Shown: in pieces, positions 20,918 to 28,390 of the stretch
Layout: the number at the start of each line of letters is the position of its first letter
How positions within the stretch are numbered: the first letter of the stretch is position 1
Source: JADJVL01 sp039812765
GTDB lineage: Bacteria > Acidobacteriota > Holophagae > Holophagales > Holophagaceae
Assembly (NCBI GenBank): GCA_039812765.1
Contig: JBDIBF010000002.1
Location: 1 to 64,000, forward strand
Reading direction: 5' to 3'
Length of the DNA stretch: 64,000 nucleotides
Program-made: the position numbers and the translations under genes
Notes under the pieces: model-generated
What the model was told of the DNA's origin: nothing
The model's database searches: none
Seen by the model: only the letters and a program-made list of their open reading frames with translations

Positions 20918-22209
20918 GTTCCCGGGTCCGGATCAGCGCCAGCGACGCCATCTGGCTGCAGGAGACGCCCGAGAACCTCATGGTCATCAATGCGGTGCTG
21001 ATCCTCGACCGCATCGACCTCCAGACCTTCCGGGAGACGTTCCGCCAGCGGCTGCTGGAGGGCGAGCCGGCGCGGCGCCTCACGAGGCTGCGCTCCCGCA
21101 TCGTCGGGAAGGGGGCCGCCGCCCACTGGGAGGTGGATCCGGCCTTCTCGGTGGACCGGCAGATCTTCGCCCCCGAAGGCGACGAGCCCACCACCATGGA
21201 GGCGCTCCAGGCCTTCGTGGGGCGGGAGGCATCCAAGCCGCTGCCCCCGGACCGCCCCCCCTGGCAGTTCCAGCTGGTGGAGCACTTCGAGGGGGACGCG
21301 AGCGCCCTCGTGGTCCGCATCCACCACAGCATCGCCGACGGCATGGCCCTGGTGTCCCTCATGTTCACCCTCATGGATCCCCTGGGGCCGGACCCCGGCG
21401 GCCGCAGCCTCCACCTGCGCCCGAGCGGCGGCAGCAGGGTCGGCGCGGGCTTCGGCGCGGCGCTGAGGATCGGTCTGGGGGCGCCGGGCGTGCTGCTCAG
21501 CCGGCTGCTGTGGCGCGCGGACCGCCACGCCCTCCACGGGCCGAAGCTGTCGGGCCGCAAGCAGGTCGCCTGGACGGCACCGCTGGACCTGCACGTGATC
21601 AAGGCGGCCAAGGACCGACTGGGGGCGACGGTGAACGACGTGCTGATGGCTTCCGTCTCCGGGGCCCTCACCCGCCATCTCGCCCCCAGCCTCGGGAACG
21701 CGCTGAAGGACCTCCGGGTCTCGATGCCGGTGAACGTGCGGCCGCTGCACGAGCCCCTGGTCCTGGACAACCGCTTCGCGGCGGTGCCCCTCCGGATCCC
21801 GGCGGGCCTCATGAGCCTGGAGCGCCGCATCGAGCTGGTGAAGGTCACCATGGACGGCCTGAAGCGCTCCGCGGCGCCGGTGGTGGTCTTCGGCCTCCAG
21901 AAGGCGCTGCTGGCCTTCCTGCCCGAGGCGGCCAGCCGCGGCCTCATCGACTTCCTGGCCAACAAGTGCACCGCGGTGGTCACCAACGTGCCGGGCCCCC
22001 AGCAGGACATCAGCCTCGCGGGCCGCCGGGTGCGCGGCATGCTCTTCTGGGTCCCCCAGCGCGCAGACATCGGGCTGGGCATCTCCATCCTCAGCTTCGC
22101 GGGGAAGGTGCAGGTGGGCGTCATGGCGGACGCGAGCCTGATGGAGGATCCCCACGACCTGGTGCACGCCTTCGAGGCGGAGTTCGAGGCGCTGAAGGGC
22201 CTGGCCTGA
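20914..22209 (+). CDS. Wax ester synthase/diacylglycerol acyltransferase (WS/DGAT)
   Basis: 431 aa. It transfers acyl groups from acyl-CoA to a fatty alcohol or diacylglycerol. The condensation-type active site RIHHSIADGMALVSLM (HHxxxDG) is intact. Other family features are LQETPENLMVINAVLIL at the N-terminus, TVNDVLMASVSGAL, PVNVRP and the C-terminal VTNVPGPQQDISLAG. It is slightly shorter than the 450-480 aa usual for the family. The ATG overlaps the UbiB-like stop (ATGA). In this operon the acceptor could be an isoprenoid alcohol derived from the mevalonate pathway, which is inference. Confidence 0.9.
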   Translation: MSSRVRISASDAIWLQETPENLMVINAVLILDRIDLQTFRETFRQRLLEGEPARRLTRLRSRIVGKGAAAHWEVDPAFSVDRQIFAPEGDEPTTMEALQAFVGREASKPLPPDRPPWQFQLVEHFEGDASALVVRIHHSIADGMALVSLMFTLMDPLGPDPGGRSLHLRPSGGSRVGAGFGAALRIGLGAPGVLLSRLLWRADRHALHGPKLSGRKQVAWTAPLDLHVIKAAKDRLGATVNDVLMASVSGALTRHLAPSLGNALKDLRVSMPVNVRPLHEPLVLDNRFAAVPLRIPAGLMSLERRIELVKVTMDGLKRSAAPVVVFGLQKALLAFLPEAASRGLIDFLANKCTAVVTNVPGPQQDISLAGRRVRGMLFWVPQRADIGLGISILSFAGKVQVGVMADASLMEDPHDLVHAFEAEFEALKGLA

Positions 22210-22275
22210 TCCGGTCGCGAGCCGCCGGGCTTCTGGGGCAGACTGGGTCGCACCCGTCCCGTCTGGAGGCTTTCC

Positions 22276-22803
22276 ATGACCACCCCGCGCCTGCTGCCGG
22301 TCTTCCTCGCCCTTCCTGCCCTGGCGCAGCCCGCCCCGGCGCCGCCGGAAGCCGAAGCCGCCCGCAAAGCCGCCCAGGCCTTCTACGACTGGTACGCGGC
22401 CATGGCGATGAAATCCTCGAAGGAACCAGCCTTCGAGCGCGCGCTGCGCGAGAAACGGGCCGCCCTCACGGAAGACCTGGCGAAGGCCCTGGCCGCGGAC
22501 GCCGCCGCCCAGAAGGCCGTGCCCGACGACATCGTCGGCCTCGACTGGGACCCCTTCCTCAACGCCCAGGACTCCCATCCGCGCTACGCGGCCGGGGCCG
22601 TGAGGGCCGAGGGGAAGGGCTTCCTCGTGGCGATGCACGGCGTGACGGGCGGGAAGAAGGGGGCCGAGGTCCTCTTCGTCGTGGAAATGGTTCCGAAGGG
22701 CGGGACGTTCGTCATCGGGAACGTGCGGGGGCCGAAGGGCGGGGACCTGATGACGTCGCTGAAGGGGCTCGCGGAAGAACGGAAGAAGATGGGGAAGAAG
22801 TAG
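22276..22803 (+). CDS. Secreted DUF3828-like protein
   Basis: 175 aa. A short Sec-type signal (TTPRLLPVFLALPALA) is followed by a Pro/Ala linker. The body AAQAFYDWYAAMAMKSS...FERALREKRAALTEDLAKAL and VGLDWDPFLNAQD matches the DUF3828 pattern seen in small periplasmic proteins of unknown function. TCTGGAGG lies 9 bases before the ATG. It sits 66 bases after the WS/DGAT gene and may be cotranscribed. No function can be assigned. Confidence 0.72.
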   Translation: MTTPRLLPVFLALPALAQPAPAPPEAEAARKAAQAFYDWYAAMAMKSSKEPAFERALREKRAALTEDLAKALAADAAAQKAVPDDIVGLDWDPFLNAQDSHPRYAAGAVRAEGKGFLVAMHGVTGGKKGAEVLFVVEMVPKGGTFVIGNVRGPKGGDLMTSLKGLAEERKKMGKK

Positions 22804-22874
22804 GTGTGCGGGCGAACGGCGGATCGAAGCGGGACTCCCGGCCGGTGAGGTCCTGGACGCGCTTCGCTTGTCTG

Positions 22875-22929
22875 GCATCGCGATCGGGCGTGATCCGCAA
22901 AGGGCGCGGATCAAGCCCGATCGCGATGC
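22875..22929. repeat. Long nested hairpin
   Basis: A 15-bp perfect outer stem (GCATCGCGATCGGGC at 22875-22889 with its complement at 22915-22929) encloses an 8-bp stem (TGATCCGC / GCGGATCA). It belongs to the composite repeat. Confidence 0.85.
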
Positions 22930-22940
22930 TCCTTGAACCT

Positions 22941-23007
22941 CAACGTCAACACCAAGGTCAACATCACCCCCTTGGTGATGCCACATCCTGGGTTTGACGT
23001 TGACCTT
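22941..23007. repeat. Interleaved inverted repeats of AACGTCAA and AAGGTCAAC
   Basis: CAACGTCAA (22941-22949) pairs with TTGACGTTG (22994-23002). AAGGTCAAC (22954-22962) pairs with GTTGACCTT (22999-23007). An inner CATCACC / GGTGATG pair also exists. Confidence 0.7.
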
Positions 23008-23039
23008 CAAAGAGTGCTAGCGTCCACCGCGGCGGCCTT

Positions 23040-23201
23040 ATGCCGCGGCGGACACGAGCACCGGCAAGCGATAGCGCGCCAGGTCGGGGAACGACCCTTT
23101 CGAGCCGCCTCAATCCCCGACGAGGCGCGGACCTGGCATTGAAGGCTCCCTTCATGCCGCGGCGGACACGAGCACCGGCAAGCGATAGCGCGCCAGGTCG
23201 G
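23040..23201. repeat. Two perfect 48-bp direct repeats
   Basis: 23040-23087 and 23154-23201 are identical over 48 bp, with a 114-bp period. Between them GCCAGGTC (23078-23085) faces GACCTGGC (23130-23137). The first copy is also preceded by a CCGCGGC/GCCGCGG palindrome. No credible gene is seen in 22804-23263; this non-coding stretch appears to be all repeats. Confidence 0.9.
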
Positions 23202-23263
23202 AGGACGGATCCTTCCTGCCGCTGTATCGGTCAATGAGGCTCAATTCGAGGTCCGGCCGGCCC

Positions 23264-23995
23264 TCACCCACGCCCCGGAATCACGTGCCACAACACCGCC
23301 GCCACGTGGCACGCGCTGCCCGCCATGACCCACAGGTGCCACACCGCATGGTGGAACCTCAGCGACCGCCACCCGTAGAACCCTGCGCCCAGGGTGTAGC
23401 AGGCGCCGCCGGCGAAGAGCCAGGCCAGCCCGCCGGGGCTGAGGGCGCGCCACAGGGGCACGATGGCGATGACGATGAGCCAGCCCATGGCGAGGTAGAC
23501 CGCGAGGCTCAGGGCCGAGATACCCCTGGGCATGCGCCGCGGCGGTTCGGGGACGCTGTGGAGGTGGTCCACCGCGGGCGGCGGCGGGAGGGGCAGCCAG
23601 AGGCCGTAGGTCACGGCCTTGAGGGTCACGCCGAGCACCGCCAGGCCCCAGATCACGCCGAAGAGGCTCCAGCCCCAGGCGCCCTTCAGCACGGCGAGGC
23701 AGAAGGGCGTGTAGGTGCCGGAGATGAGCAGGTAGATGGCCGCGTGGTCCAGGATCTTGAAGACCTTCTTGGCCCTCGGCCCGCGCAGGGCGTGGTAGAG
23801 CGTGCTCATCAGGTAGAGCAGCACCAGGGTGGCGCCGAAGAGGGCGGCGCCCACCACGTGCCGGGCGCTGCCGCGCAGCGAAGCGAAGGTGACCATGACG
23901 GCCAGGGCCGCCACGGCGAGGGCCGTGCCGATCCCGTGGGTCAGCGCGTTGGCGCGCTCCTCCACGCGGTCCTGGGCCCTTCCCGGGCTCCTCAC
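23264..23995 (-). CDS. Hemolysin III / PAQR-family membrane protein
   Basis: 243 aa with seven predicted transmembrane helices. Family motifs: EERANALTHGIG near the N-terminus, STLYHAL, ILDHAAIYLLISGTYTPF, and the C-terminal FHHAVWHLWVM with a further HVAAVLWH. The conserved Ser/His/Asp/His residues form the metal site of PAQR proteins, thought to act on lipids (ceramidase-like or membrane-fluidity roles). A GTG at 23995 with GGGGAGCC upstream is chosen as the start. It follows the patatin gene by 17 bases and so ends the phaR operon. There is no direct evidence of haemolytic function. Confidence 0.85.
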   Translation of the reverse strand: MRSPGRAQDRVEERANALTHGIGTALAVAALAVMVTFASLRGSARHVVGAALFGATLVLLYLMSTLYHALRGPRAKKVFKILDHAAIYLLISGTYTPFCLAVLKGAWGWSLFGVIWGLAVLGVTLKAVTYGLWLPLPPPPAVDHLHSVPEPPRRMPRGISALSLAVYLAMGWLIVIAIVPLWRALSPGGLAWLFAGGACYTLGAGFYGWRSLRFHHAVWHLWVMAGSACHVAAVLWHVIPGRG

Positions 23996-24012
23996 CGGAG
24001 GCTCCCCGCCGC

Positions 24013-25266
24013 TCAACTGGCCGCCCGGCGCTTCGGCGGCGTGAGTTCGCGCTCCAGTTCCGCGAGGGCCTGGCCCAGGCGGTCCGCCACCGGCGTGCGG
24101 AGGTCCGGCGGGGGCGCGTCGATGCTGTCCCACACGCTGCGGGCCTCGTCGTTGATGACGTCCAGGCGCAGGCCGAGGCCGTGCCGCGCGAGCTTGGCGC
24201 CGATCTGCTGTTCCCGCCGGCGCAGGGTGGCCCGCGTCGCCCGGTAGCCGATCTCGCAGACCTCGCGGCGCGCCGCGAAGCTGAAGATGTTGCTGAAGAA
24301 GAGGCGGGATTCCTCTTTGGGGGGTTCGAAAAAGGCGATGTCGGCGTCGGGGAAGGTGGTGCGGTAGCGCGCCATGCCCACCTTCATCCGCGAGTAGATG
24401 AGGGTGCGCAGGGTCTGGGAGAGCACCGAGGGCAGGCCGCCGCGCTGGATGGCGCCGGGGCCCGCCTTCTCCAGCACCTCGCCGTGGAGGGCGTCCACGG
24501 GGACCAGGGGGTTCACGCAGAAGAGCAGTTCCGCGCCGTGCTCCAGGCCCACCGAGGCATGCAGCGTCTTGAGCAGCACGCCGTCCACGCACATGCGGCC
24601 CTCGATCTCCACCGGCAGGTACATGCCCGGCAGGGCCGTGCTGGCCTGCACGGCCTTCGAGATGGGGACGTGGTCCAGGCCCTTGTCCCCGAACACCACC
24701 GCCGTGCCATTCTCCAGGTCCGTCGCCACCACCAGCAGCTTGTGGCGCAGCTTGCGGAAGTCGTCGGTGCGGCCCCCGCGGGAGAAGGACTTCTGGAGGT
24801 AGCGGGCCAGGGCCGCGTTGTCGAAGAGGCCCAGGGGCAGGGCCCGGCCCAGGCGGGCCAGGGAGTGGAAGAGGGTCTGCTCCTCGGGGGAGCGCCCCAC
24901 CTGGAAGAGGGCGTCCGCCAGCAGGCCCGGCAGCTTGGCGCTGCTCGCGATCCAGTTGGCGTAGGCCGGCATGAAGAGCACCGAGGGGTCGAAGGGCGGC
25001 CCCCCGTCCTCCTCGGTGGCGAGGCCCCGCACCAGGTCCGTGGGCGTCCGCCCGTTCACGAGATGCGCGGCCATGAAGGCCCCGGCGCTCACCCCCACGT
25101 ACACGTGGAGGTCGTTGAGGTCGAGGCCCTCGATGCACTCCTCGAGGGCCTTCAGGGCGCCCACCTCGTACAGGCCGCCCAGGGGCCCGCCGGCCGCCAG
25201 GGCGAGGCCGATGCGATGCTTCCTGGCGGCGCGGGGGGTCGGGCGGTTCGGGCGGTCCTGGCCCAT
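24013..25266 (-). CDS. Patatin-like phospholipase
   Basis: 417 aa. Serine-Asp dyad lipase fold: oxyanion-hole glycines in LAAGGPLGGLYEVGAL, nucleophile in VGVSAGAF (GxSxG), and the catalytic Asp in RMCVDGVL (DG motif). No signal peptide, so it is cytoplasmic or membrane-associated. It starts 8 bases after the phasin stop, so it is cotranscribed with phaR and the phasin gene. This context makes a role on PHA granules or their lipid/protein surface plausible, for example as a granule-associated esterase, but the sequence itself indicates only a patatin-type hydrolase. Confidence 0.88.
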   Translation of the reverse strand: MGQDRPNRPTPRAARKHRIGLALAAGGPLGGLYEVGALKALEECIEGLDLNDLHVYVGVSAGAFMAAHLVNGRTPTDLVRGLATEEDGGPPFDPSVLFMPAYANWIASSAKLPGLLADALFQVGRSPEEQTLFHSLARLGRALPLGLFDNAALARYLQKSFSRGGRTDDFRKLRHKLLVVATDLENGTAVVFGDKGLDHVPISKAVQASTALPGMYLPVEIEGRMCVDGVLLKTLHASVGLEHGAELLFCVNPLVPVDALHGEVLEKAGPGAIQRGGLPSVLSQTLRTLIYSRMKVGMARYRTTFPDADIAFFEPPKEESRLFFSNIFSFAARREVCEIGYRATRATLRRREQQIGAKLARHGLGLRLDVINDEARSVWDSIDAPPPDLRTPVADRLGQALAELERELTPPKRRAAS

Positions 25267-25274
25267 GGCGGACC

Positions 25275-25697
25275 TCAGGCCTGGGCGGCCGGCTTGGCCT
25301 TGGAGGCCTTCTTCGGGGCGGGCTTGGACTCGGCCTTGGCCTTGGCGACGGCCTTGGTGAGCTCCTCGACGCGCTTGGTGAGGGTCACGATCTCCGAGCG
25401 GGTGGGCACGCCCAGCTTCTGCATGGCGCTGGCGAGGCCGGCCTCGAGCGGGGCGGCGAGGTTCTTCACGGCGCCCTTGGCCTCGTCCTTCAGCTCCACG
25501 GCGCGCTCGCCGAGCCCTGCCAGCTTGGCCTTGTTCTGTTTCTCGACGGCGGTGCCCTTCTTCACGAGCTGCTGGAAGACCTTGCCGCCCTCCTCGCCAG
25601 CCACGGAAAAGGCCCCGAGGCCCGCCAGCCAGATCTCGCGCGCCGATTCCTTGACCTTCGCCGCGCCGTCGTTCTTGGTGTTCTTCTTGGTCGCCAT
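25275..25697 (-). CDS. Phasin-family PHA granule protein
   Basis: 140 aa, amphipathic and helical. The N-terminal region KESAREIWLAGLGAFSVAGEE is typical of PhaF/PhaI-type phasins. A heptad-like helix (SEIVTLTKRVEELTKAVAKA) and a Lys/Ala/Pro-rich, AlaLys-repeat tail follow, like the nucleoid-binding tail of PhaF though much shorter. Phasins coat polyhydroxyalkanoate granules. The ATG at 25697 has AGGAGG at good spacing. It lies 43 bases downstream of phaR. Confidence 0.9.
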   Translation of the reverse strand: MATKKNTKNDGAAKVKESAREIWLAGLGAFSVAGEEGGKVFQQLVKKGTAVEKQNKAKLAGLGERAVELKDEAKGAVKNLAAPLEAGLASAMQKLGVPTRSEIVTLTKRVEELTKAVAKAKAESKPAPKKASKAKPAAQA

Positions 25698-25740
25698 GGT
25701 GTCCTCCTGGCATCCGGCCACGGGCCGGGAGTGGTGTGGT

Positions 25741-26238
25741 TCAGCGGCGGACGGGGCGCCGCGCCCCCTTGGTGTTCCGGCCCTTGCTGCCTGCGCCGTT
25801 CGCGGCGCCCTTCCTCGTCTTCTTCGTCTGCTCGAGATCGGCGAGGGCGGCCTCCAGCTCCGCCAGCCTCGCCTTCAGCTGGTCCATGTCCTGCTGCAGG
25901 GGCCCCGCGAGGGCCACCTTGTCGAGGGAGGACTGCACCAGCCGCTCCACGCCCGCCTGGACCTGTCCGACGCGCTCATTGAAGGCCTCGTGGCCCTTGC
26001 GGATGACGTCGTGCAGGAAGGCGGTGGGGAGGATGGAGTGGCCCCGCTTGTGGTCCTCGAAGAGGGTCTGGGCCAGCACCTGGGCGGTGACGTCCTCGCC
26101 GGTGGCGCTGTCGAGGACCTGGATCTCCTGGCCCTCCCCGATCCACTCGGAAATCTCCTCCAGGGAGACGTAGCGGCTCTCTTCGGTGTCGTAGAGCTTC
26201 CGGCTTCCGCCCCCATAGCGCTTGACCACCCGGATCAT
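25741..26238 (-). CDS. phaR: Polyhydroxyalkanoate synthesis repressor PhaR
   Basis: 165 aa. The N-terminal PHB/PHA accumulation-regulator DNA-binding domain is clear: VVKRYGGGSRKLYDTEES then RYVSLEEISEWIGEGQ and VLDSATGEDVTAQVLAQTL. The middle (HSILPTAFLHDVIRKGHE) is the second conserved block. A coiled coil and a basic Lys/Arg/Gly tail end the protein. PhaR represses phasin and PHA genes and is released by binding nascent PHA granules. The ATG at 26238 follows GGAGGG. Two matching operator-like palindromes sit just upstream (26261-26308). PHA synthase itself is not in the window. Confidence 0.93.
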   Translation of the reverse strand: MIRVVKRYGGGSRKLYDTEESRYVSLEEISEWIGEGQEIQVLDSATGEDVTAQVLAQTLFEDHKRGHSILPTAFLHDVIRKGHEAFNERVGQVQAGVERLVQSSLDKVALAGPLQQDMDQLKARLAELEAALADLEQTKKTRKGAANGAGSKGRNTKGARRPVRR

Positions 26239-26260
26239 CGGGATCCCTCCGGACTCCAAT

Positions 26261-26308
26261 TTGCCGCATTGCGGAAAACGCGCAAGGGGAAATTCCGCAG
26301 TGCGGCAA
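26261..26308 (-). promoter_or_regulatory. Paired operator-like palindromes upstream of phaR
   Basis: TTGCCGCATTGCGGAA (26261-26276) and, inverted, TTCCGCAGTGCGGCAA (26293-26308) are the same 16-bp sequence with one mismatch. Their centres are 32 bp apart, about three helical turns. They lie 22-70 bases before the phaR ATG. The TGC-rich dyad resembles known PhaR targets, so autoregulation is likely. Confidence 0.65.
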
Positions 26309-26319
26309 ACTACCTGGGG

Positions 26320-27396
26320 TCAGGCTCCGGCCCGCGTCCGGGACCGGGCCAGGACCAGCGCCCCCAGGTCCTCCAGGCCCTGCAGATCCGAGGGCGGCGC
26401 CCCCAGCAGGGGCAGGTCCACCACCGGCGGCCCCGAGGCCAGGCGGGCGCGGAACTGGGCGAGGCCCCGGAGGTCCCGCGCCCCGAGATGCCGGAGCAGG
26501 GCGATGCCGGTCCCCTCGGCGCCCGCCGCCTTCGGGACCTCCGGATGCATCTGGTTCACCAGCACCGGACCCAGGGGATGGCCGGCCTCCTTCAGCCGGC
26601 GGAGGAAGAACATGGCGTCGGGGATGCGCTCCTCGCCGGCGCCGGTGACCAGCACGAAGAGGGTCTCCGGGGAGCGCAGGAGGGTCCGGACGGCTTCGGC
26701 CCGCTCCCGGAAGCCGTCGAAGAGGGGCGCGAAGTCCCGGATGAAGGCCACGAGGTCCATGAGGAAGCCCCGCCCGATGAGCCGGTCGGCGTAGGCCTCC
26801 ACGCTGCGGGCGGCCATGCGCATGAGGAAGGTCCGGTCCTGCTTCTCCCACCACGGCTTCGCCGCGGCCTTCACGGGCCGGGCGTCGAGGAAGCGGATGA
26901 TGCGGTCCGGGGCCTCGAGGAAGTCCAGGGCCTGCCGGGTGGGCGGCGTGTCCAGGACGATGCGGCCGTAGCCGCCGGCCTCCTGCACCTCGAAGAGGCG
27001 CTCCATGGCCATGTACTCCAGGATGCCGGACAGGCTGCCGGCCAGCCGCGCGTAGAAGGGGTTGGCGTAGATGCGGTCGCGGGCCTCCGGGTCCGGCGCG
27101 TGGCGCGCCACGATGCGGTCGAAGGTGGTCTTGGCATCCAGCAGGGCGGCCTCCAGGCGCGCCGGCCCCGCCGCGGGCACGCCCACCGGCGCGTCCCGGG
27201 CGGCCTGGGCCTGCGCCGGGTTCAGGCCCAGGGCGTCCTTGAGGCGCAGGGAGGGGTCGAAGGTCATCACCAGCGTGTCGGTGCCCTGCTTCGCGGACTG
27301 GAGGGCCAGGGCCGCGGCCAGGGTCGTCTTGCCCACGCCGCCGGCGCCCACCAGCACCACCAGGCGCCGGTCGAAGGGGGCGAAGGTCGCGCTCAC
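26320..27396 (-). CDS. ArsA/GET3-family ATPase (second of a pair)
   Basis: 358 aa with one ATPase domain. It has a deviant P-loop VLVGAGGVGKTTLAAALAL, switch I TFDPSLRLKDALGL and switch II IVLDTPPTRQALDFLEAP. The GTG start overlaps the stop of the upstream ArsA-like gene (GTGA). Members are dimeric ATPases related to the tail-anchored-protein chaperone Get3 and the arsenite pump ATPase. Arsenic-specific Cys residues and ArsB are not seen here, so arsenite export is unlikely. Paired single-domain ArsA-like genes are known in Deltaproteobacteria-type genomes with unclear roles. It ends 12 bases before the phaR operator region. Confidence 0.85.
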   Translation of the reverse strand: MSATFAPFDRRLVVLVGAGGVGKTTLAAALALQSAKQGTDTLVMTFDPSLRLKDALGLNPAQAQAARDAPVGVPAAGPARLEAALLDAKTTFDRIVARHAPDPEARDRIYANPFYARLAGSLSGILEYMAMERLFEVQEAGGYGRIVLDTPPTRQALDFLEAPDRIIRFLDARPVKAAAKPWWEKQDRTFLMRMAARSVEAYADRLIGRGFLMDLVAFIRDFAPLFDGFRERAEAVRTLLRSPETLFVLVTGAGEERIPDAMFFLRRLKEAGHPLGPVLVNQMHPEVPKAAGAEGTGIALLRHLGARDLRGLAQFRARLASGPPVVDLPLLGAPPSDLQGLEDLGALVLARSRTRAGA

Positions 27397-28286
27397 CGCG
27401 GCACCTCCACGCAGCTCGGGGCGAGGTCCTCCAGCAGGTCCCGGGAGCGGTCCAGGGGCAGGAGGGGCAGTTCCACCCGCGACCCCTTCCAGCCGGTCTT
27501 GAGGCGCTTCAGCTCCGTCTCGTTCACCTTCCGGCGCTGCCGCCACAGGGCGAGGGCGTCCTCCGGCCCCCGGTCGGAGGCGGGGCAGGGCGGATACAGG
27601 GCGTTCACCACCACGGCCTCGGGGCCCCGGCCGAGCCGGGCCTCCATCTGGGCGACCAGCTCCAGGGCCTCCTGCACCGGCATCTCCTCGGCGAGGGTGG
27701 CGGCCACCACGGCGGACTTCGCGGGATCCGCCAGGAAGGCGGCGATGTCGCCGATGACAGCGCCGAGCTGGCCGTCGCGGATGCTCTCCGCCAGCAGTCC
27801 CGGAGCGGCCAGCAGGCCCACGCCGTGCCCGCTGGCGGGGGCGTCCAGGAGCACGAGGTCCACCGGAGGCGTGCCGCCGTGGACGGCAAGGCCCCAGGCG
27901 TGGCCCAGCAGCGCCGTCTCCTTGAGGCCGGGCGCCCCCTCGACGAAATGCTGGTAGAGCGGATGCTCGAGGATGCGGGTGGCCAGGATGCCGAGGGGCA
28001 CTTTGGAGCGCACCAGCTCCGCCATCACCGCCTGGGCCTGGAGGTTCTGGATCCAGAGCCGGGGTCCGGCGCTGACCACCGCGCCGCCGCTGGGCTCCAC
28101 GCCGAGGACCTGGTGCAGGCTCTCCCGGGGGTCCGTCTCCAGGAGCAGGACCCTGCGCCCGATTCTGGACAGCAGCAGCCCCAGGAGGGCGGTGACCGTG
28201 GTCTTGCCCACGCCCCCCTTGCCCGTCACCACCACCAGCTTCCGCGCGGCGAGGCGCTCCAGCAGCGGCAAAGCGGGGGTCGGCAT
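27393..28286 (-). CDS. ArsA/GET3-family ATPase (first of a pair)
   Basis: 297 aa. P-loop VVVTGKGGVGKTTVTALLGLL, switch I LLETDPRESLHQVLG and switch II LVLLDAPASGHGVGLLAAP, all typical of ArsA-like ATPases. It is shorter than its partner and probably forms a heterodimer or paired system with it, since the two genes overlap by 4 bases. The ATG at 28286 has a candidate TACCCT -10 box 20 bases upstream and GGAG between. The physiological cargo is unknown. Confidence 0.85.
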   Translation of the reverse strand: MPTPALPLLERLAARKLVVVTGKGGVGKTTVTALLGLLLSRIGRRVLLLETDPRESLHQVLGVEPSGGAVVSAGPRLWIQNLQAQAVMAELVRSKVPLGILATRILEHPLYQHFVEGAPGLKETALLGHAWGLAVHGGTPPVDLVLLDAPASGHGVGLLAAPGLLAESIRDGQLGAVIGDIAAFLADPAKSAVVAATLAEEMPVQEALELVAQMEARLGRGPEAVVVNALYPPCPASDRGPEDALALWRQRRKVNETELKRLKTGWKGSRVELPLLPLDRSRDLLEDLAPSCVEVPR

Positions 28287-28378
28287 GGCGCGCGGTCTCC
28301 GGCCCCAGGGTACCGTCGGCCCCGGCCCCGGTCCCGGGACTACCCGAAGTAGACGGAGAGCGGAGGACGTCCAAGCGC

Positions 28379-28384
28379 TACGAT
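28379..28384 (+). promoter_or_regulatory. -10 box, leaderless GMC oxidoreductase gene
   Basis: TACGAT, exactly 6 bases before the GTG at 28391. Confidence 0.5.
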
Positions 28385-28390
28385 TCCCGG

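Larger units (their letters stand above)
22856..23008 (-). repeat. Composite repeat element, copy 1
   Basis: Read on the minus strand: a triplet of GTTGANNTT-like segments around 23008-22935, then a 55-bp perfect-arm hairpin, then the conserved tail TGCCAGAC + 2 bases + GCGAAGCGCGTC at 22871-22856. A 30-bp stretch (22856-22885) matches 57677-57706 at 27 of 30 positions. The second copy has the same architecture at 57576-57706. Confidence 0.6.

Noticed and set aside
23264..25138. 624-codon frame ending in hemolysin III
   Set aside because: Only the last 243 codons are real; the upstream part is an out-of-frame shadow of the patatin gene.
24181..27957. 1258-codon plus-strand frame
   Set aside because: Antisense to the patatin, phasin, phaR and ArsA-like genes, with shadow composition (Gly/Arg/Glu/His-rich).
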